Part shown: positions 5,924 through 8,388 of the stretch, in pieces
Layout of the letters: every line of letters begins with the position of its first letter
How positions within the stretch are numbered: the first letter of the stretch is position 1
Assembly: GCA_934728205.1 (NCBI GenBank)
Contig: CAKVEH010000055.1
Span: forward strand, 1 to 8,388
Reading direction: 5' to 3'
Length of the DNA: 8,388 nt
Source: an uncultured Helicobacteraceae bacterium
Lineage (GTDB): Bacteria; Campylobacterota; Campylobacteria; Campylobacterales; Helicobacteraceae
The notes under the pieces: generated by a model
What the model was told of the DNA's origin: nothing
What the model saw: the letters and a program-made list of their open reading frames with translations, nothing else
The model's database searches: none
Program-made: the position numbers and the translations under genes

Positions 5924-6856
5924 TTGCGTTATGTGTATTGGGTAATGATGCTGTGTTTTGGTGTGGTATTTTCACAAGATGATATTACTCCTATTACGGA
6001 TACTTCATTGAGCTTGCCACAAGCCCCACAACCTATCCAAAAATCTCGTGCTATGCAAGCCCAAGAAAGCTATCGAAATTATTTAAAAATACTTGAGCAC
6101 GAGGGCACTTATTTTTTGTTTCATCACAGCTTTACTCCTATTAAAGATTCTCTGCGTCCATTTTTAGAGCAAAATGAGCTTAAATTCCAGCTAAGCGCGA
6201 AACTCCCGCTGTGGCGTGGGGCATTTTGGAGTAAGGGGACACTTTTTTTTGGTTACACGCAGACAATGTGGTTTCAGTGGTTTAACTTCAAGTATTCTAG
6301 TCCTGTGCGCGATACAGATTATAAGCCAAGTATTTTTTATTCCTATCCTGCAAGTTGGGAATCTTTGGGGGATTCTTCGCTTGAGTTGCGACTTGGACTC
6401 TTGCATTATAGTAATGGAATTGGCGGAGAAGAATGCTATCGACAAAGTTTTAGCACGCCTGTGCCTGAAAATTGTCTCTCACGCTCGGCTGCCAACCGCA
6501 TTATGTTAGAGGGCATTTGGGAGGCTGGAGGTGTAGCAAGGGGACTTGGCGTGCATATTAAAGCGTGGCCCTTTATCTCAGAGCGCAAAGACACTCCACA
6601 GCTACACAGATATATGGGTTATGGGAGTTTGCGTTTGTATTATGTGAATGGGCGACATAAGAGTGAGGTAGATTTTACCCCTATATTCGCTGATTTTGGG
6701 AAATATTATCCTAGCGTGCGTGTAGGCTATTCGCTCGGGATAAACGATTTTGTCGCACTCTATGTGCAGTATTTTTATGGATATGGGGATAATTTGTATG
6801 AATACAGAGTGCGCTCTCATCGTTTGGGGATAGGATTAAAAGCAAGGAGTTGGTAA
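5924..6856 (+). CDS. pldA: PldA, outer-membrane phospholipase A (OMPLA)
   Basis: PldA hydrolyses acyl chains of phospholipids that reach the outer leaflet, as a calcium-dependent dimeric beta-barrel. The start is TTG 5924, giving 310 residues with signal peptide MRYVYWVMMLCFGVVFS. Family marks (numbered from TTG) are YTQTMWFQWF (111-120, cf. the YTQKSWWQ region of E. coli), RDTDYKPSIFYSYP (129-142), the active-site HYSNG with H161 and S163 as nucleophile pair, and SRSAANR with N191 completing the Ser-His-Asn triad. The chain ends LGIGLKARSW with an aromatic last residue, as expected for barrel assembly. Compared with E. coli, about 20 residues containing two Cys sit between HYSNG and SRS, and SRS-to-N has one extra residue. 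In H. pylori the homologue aids colonisation and acid tolerance. It is divergent from tolB and ends 30 bases from the converging metF. Confidence 0.92.
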   Translation: MRYVYWVMMLCFGVVFSQDDITPITDTSLSLPQAPQPIQKSRAMQAQESYRNYLKILEHEGTYFLFHHSFTPIKDSLRPFLEQNELKFQLSAKLPLWRGAFWSKGTLFFGYTQTMWFQWFNFKYSSPVRDTDYKPSIFYSYPASWESLGDSSLELRLGLLHYSNGIGGEECYRQSFSTPVPENCLSRSAANRIMLEGIWEAGGVARGLGVHIKAWPFISERKDTPQLHRYMGYGSLRLYYVNGRHKSEVDFTPIFADFGKYYPSVRVGYSLGINDFVALYVQYFYGYGDNLYEYRVRSHRLGIGLKARSW

Positions 6857-6886
6857 GATTTTCTGTTAGCCTTAATAAGACAAGCC

Positions 6887-8071
6887 TCACACAAACTCCC
6901 CTAAAAGCGCGATATTATTGCTACTCATAAAGTGGATTTTGGGGTGGAGGGCTTGCAAATCCTCCCATACTTTGCGCGAGAGCTCTAAGCCTACTTCGCG
7001 TTCATAGTCCTTGCTTTTTGCGCTTGCAGATTCTAGCTTCTCTAGCCACATTTGCGGGATATACACTCCGGGCAGTTTATCACGCAAAAATATTGCCACG
7101 CGATAGCTAAGCACGGGGAAAAAGCCAAAAATGATTTGCGTGTTTTGATTGGCATTTGCAATGGTTTGGGTGCGCTCTTGGGTTAGATTTTGGCTAGATT
7201 CTTGCGTCAAATGTTGGCTAGAAGCCCGCTTGCACCATTGATTAGAATCATTGATAATCTCGCATTTTGCCCCCTCTAATGCCTCGAGCAAAAACTCCGC
7301 AGATTGCTTGGCAAAGATAGGTTGCGTGAAAAATGCGCAAATTTGAGAATTTAAAAGTTTGCGCTTTAGTTTGGTTTTGAGCGAGGCGGGGTTGTTGGCG
7401 TAAGAATTTATAGTGCTAAAGGCAAAGATTTCGCTTGGGCGCGTGATTAGAGGCTTACCATTTATCGCCACTCCCGCGTTTAACTCCGCAATTATGTGCC
7501 CAAGTTTTAGCGAGTTTTCCTCAAACACGCCTTTAGATTCTGCGCAATCGCCCAGCTTTATAGGGTCTCCCGTGAGGGTTAAAAACGCGCGCAAACCAAA
7601 TTCATTTGCCGCGAGAATCTCCCCGCACAGCGCGATTGAGTTTCTATCACGCATTGAAAGCGTGCAGATAAGTGGCTTATCTAAGGCATTTTGGAGTTTT
7701 ATGGAACTTAGAATCGAGCTAGGCTTAAATCGCGCTAGTGGGGAATCCGTGCATACAAACGCATCGATTGCTTCACCTAGCGTTGCGCGTGGCATTTTTT
7801 GGGAATCTAGTCTTTGGTGTGCCGTGCTTTTGCAATGCAAATTTTGCCCAGCCACGCTAGAATCTGCGATATTTTTCACGCCAAAATCCGCGCTAGATTT
7901 TATCGCATTTTTAGAATCTAGATTCTGATTTTGCGTAGTTTGACTAAGCGCGTTTTTGATTTTGGCGATAAATTCGCTTGTATCCGCGCTTAGCGGTGGC
8001 GTTAGCTCAAAGCTTAAAAACGCCCCTTGAGCGTGGATTTTATCGATTAGATTCTTAATTTGTTTATTCAT
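6887..8071 (-). CDS. metF: MetF, 5,10-methylenetetrahydrofolate reductase, with two repeat-rich insertions
   Basis: MetF reduces 5,10-methylene-THF to 5-methyl-THF using flavin, feeding methionine synthesis. ATG 8071 is taken; a TTG at 8074 is possible, and neither has a good ribosome site, which fits coupling to metE, whose stop is 14 bases upstream. The protein is 394 residues, about 100 longer than usual. Conserved motifs are SFELTPP (E22, the catalytic Glu), DAFVCTDSPLARFKPSSI (103-120), RDRN (141-144), LTGDP (166-170), AFFTQPIF (246-253), FGFFPVLSYR (315-324) and LPGVYIP (333-339). The extra length is in two places: residues about 44-100, rich in Ser, Asp, Asn and Lys with imperfect repeats (KNAIKSSA / KNIADSSV), and about 274-311, with two 8-residue tandem units (SSQHLTQE, SSQNLTQE). 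These lie between core segments, so the fold can be kept. Identity is sure; activity is likely. Confidence 0.9.
   Translation of the reverse strand: MNKQIKNLIDKIHAQGAFLSFELTPPLSADTSEFIAKIKNALSQTTQNQNLDSKNAIKSSADFGVKNIADSSVAGQNLHCKSTAHQRLDSQKMPRATLGEAIDAFVCTDSPLARFKPSSILSSIKLQNALDKPLICTLSMRDRNSIALCGEILAANEFGLRAFLTLTGDPIKLGDCAESKGVFEENSLKLGHIIAELNAGVAINGKPLITRPSEIFAFSTINSYANNPASLKTKLKRKLLNSQICAFFTQPIFAKQSAEFLLEALEGAKCEIINDSNQWCKRASSQHLTQESSQNLTQERTQTIANANQNTQIIFGFFPVLSYRVAIFLRDKLPGVYIPQMWLEKLESASAKSKDYEREVGLELSRKVWEDLQALHPKIHFMSSNNIALLGEFV
7175..7222 (-). repeat. Two tandem 24-bp units in metF
   Basis: Units 7199-7222 and 7175-7198 match at 19 of 24 bases and encode SSQHLTQE and SSQNLTQE (residues 284-299). 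Being multiples of 3 they do not disturb the frame. The divergence shows that the duplication is not recent. Confidence 0.75.
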
Positions 8072-8085
8072 CAAAAAACCGAATC

Positions 8086-8388
8086 TTAACCCTTTCTCAC
8101 CACCTTCACCGCCTCTACCATATTTTTTAGGCTAGGCTTTACTTCCTCCCATTTGCGTGTTTTTAGTCCGCAGTCTGGGTTTATCCATAGTTGTTCTTGT
8201 GGCAAGACTTCTAGCAATGCCTTAATCTGCGCTACAATTTCCTCTACGCTTGGGATTCTAGGGCTATGAATGTCATATACGCCCGGTCCCACTTCGTTTG
8301 CATAGCCCACACTTTTAAAGACTTTTAACAATTCATTGCCACTTCGCGCCGTCTCAATGCTTATCACATCAGCGTCCAACGCCTCGAT
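8086..8388 (-). CDS. metE: MetE, cobalamin-independent methionine synthase, C-terminal end (partial)
   Basis: The last 100 residues are in the window; the gene continues beyond its right edge. [18 protein letters not shown] opening, [20 protein letters not shown] and [14 protein letters not shown] match the MetE C-terminal domain, where the Cys of NPDCGLKTR is a zinc ligand; the other ligands (His, Cys, Glu) would lie outside the window or near its edge. MetE transfers the methyl group from 5-methyl-THF polyglutamate to homocysteine. It is followed after 14 bases by metF on the same strand, so the two are probably one transcript in which metF supplies the substrate of metE. The TTG at 8377-8379 is internal, not a start. 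Confidence 0.95.
   Translation of the reverse strand: MEALDADVISIETARSGNELLKVFKSVGYANEVGPGVYDIHSPRIPSVEEIVAQIKALLEVLPQEQLWINPDCGLKTRKWEEVKPSLKNMVEAVKVVRKG

Noticed and set aside
6857..6886. Possible bidirectional terminator between pldA and metF
   Set aside because: The 30-base gap holds no inverted repeat strong enough to call.
7413..7928. A 171-codon plus-strand frame within metF
   Set aside because: Antisense to metF, whose motifs are conserved; length is explained by codon bias of the real gene.
1..8388. CRISPR array, tRNA, rRNA or transposase gene
   Set aside because: No regularly spaced repeats, no cloverleaf-like or rRNA-like stretch and no transposase motifs were seen.

Overview
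The window looks like chromosomal DNA from a Helicobacter-type member of the Campylobacterota. The reasons are A+T-rich codon use, an Omp18-type Pal lipoprotein, an outer-membrane phospholipase A, a metE-metF pair and a chimeric restriction-modification (R-M) locus with a simple-sequence repeat. The species assignment is inference from gene content and style.

Layout, left to right. (1) Bases 1-77 are the last codons of purH (+). (2) Bases 118-3475 (+) hold one large R-M locus: an N-terminal PD-(D/E)XK nuclease, an N6-adenine methyltransferase, and a specificity part with two target-recognition domains (TRD1, TRD2). It is the chimeric arrangement seen in type IIB/IIG or fused type I-like enzymes. 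The reading frame is broken three times: near 1884-1905, at about 2147-2151, and at a GA dinucleotide tract (2785-2801). The first two look like single-base lesions. The third is a typical phase-variation switch: one more GA unit would join TRD1 and TRD2. TRD2 also carries a 102-bp repeat element with perfect 11-bp inverted ends, read through in frame. (3) Bases 3492-5812 (-) are the periplasmic part of the Tol-Pal system in the order tolB, pal, then a short CpoB/YbgF-like coiled-coil protein. A fully consensus sigma70 promoter lies between tolB and pal. (4) Bases 5924-6856 (+) are pldA, divergent from tolB. (5) Bases 6887-8388 (-) are the 3' end of metE followed by metF, facing pldA.

How the genes work together: tolB, pal and the coiled-coil protein serve outer-membrane tethering and constriction, and PldA acts in the same outer membrane. 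metE and metF are consecutive steps of methionine synthesis: MetF makes 5-methyl-tetrahydrofolate and MetE's folate-dependent methyl transfer uses such folates. The R-M locus sits like an accessory cassette between housekeeping genes (purH and the tol-pal cluster). It is the variable and most unusual part of the window. In the state shown, the nuclease-methylase part is intact up to residue about 590, but the specificity part is out of frame, so the full enzyme is probably not made.

No tRNA, rRNA, CRISPR array, transposase or replication origin was seen. No stretch longer than about 110 bases lacks a gene or gene remnant.
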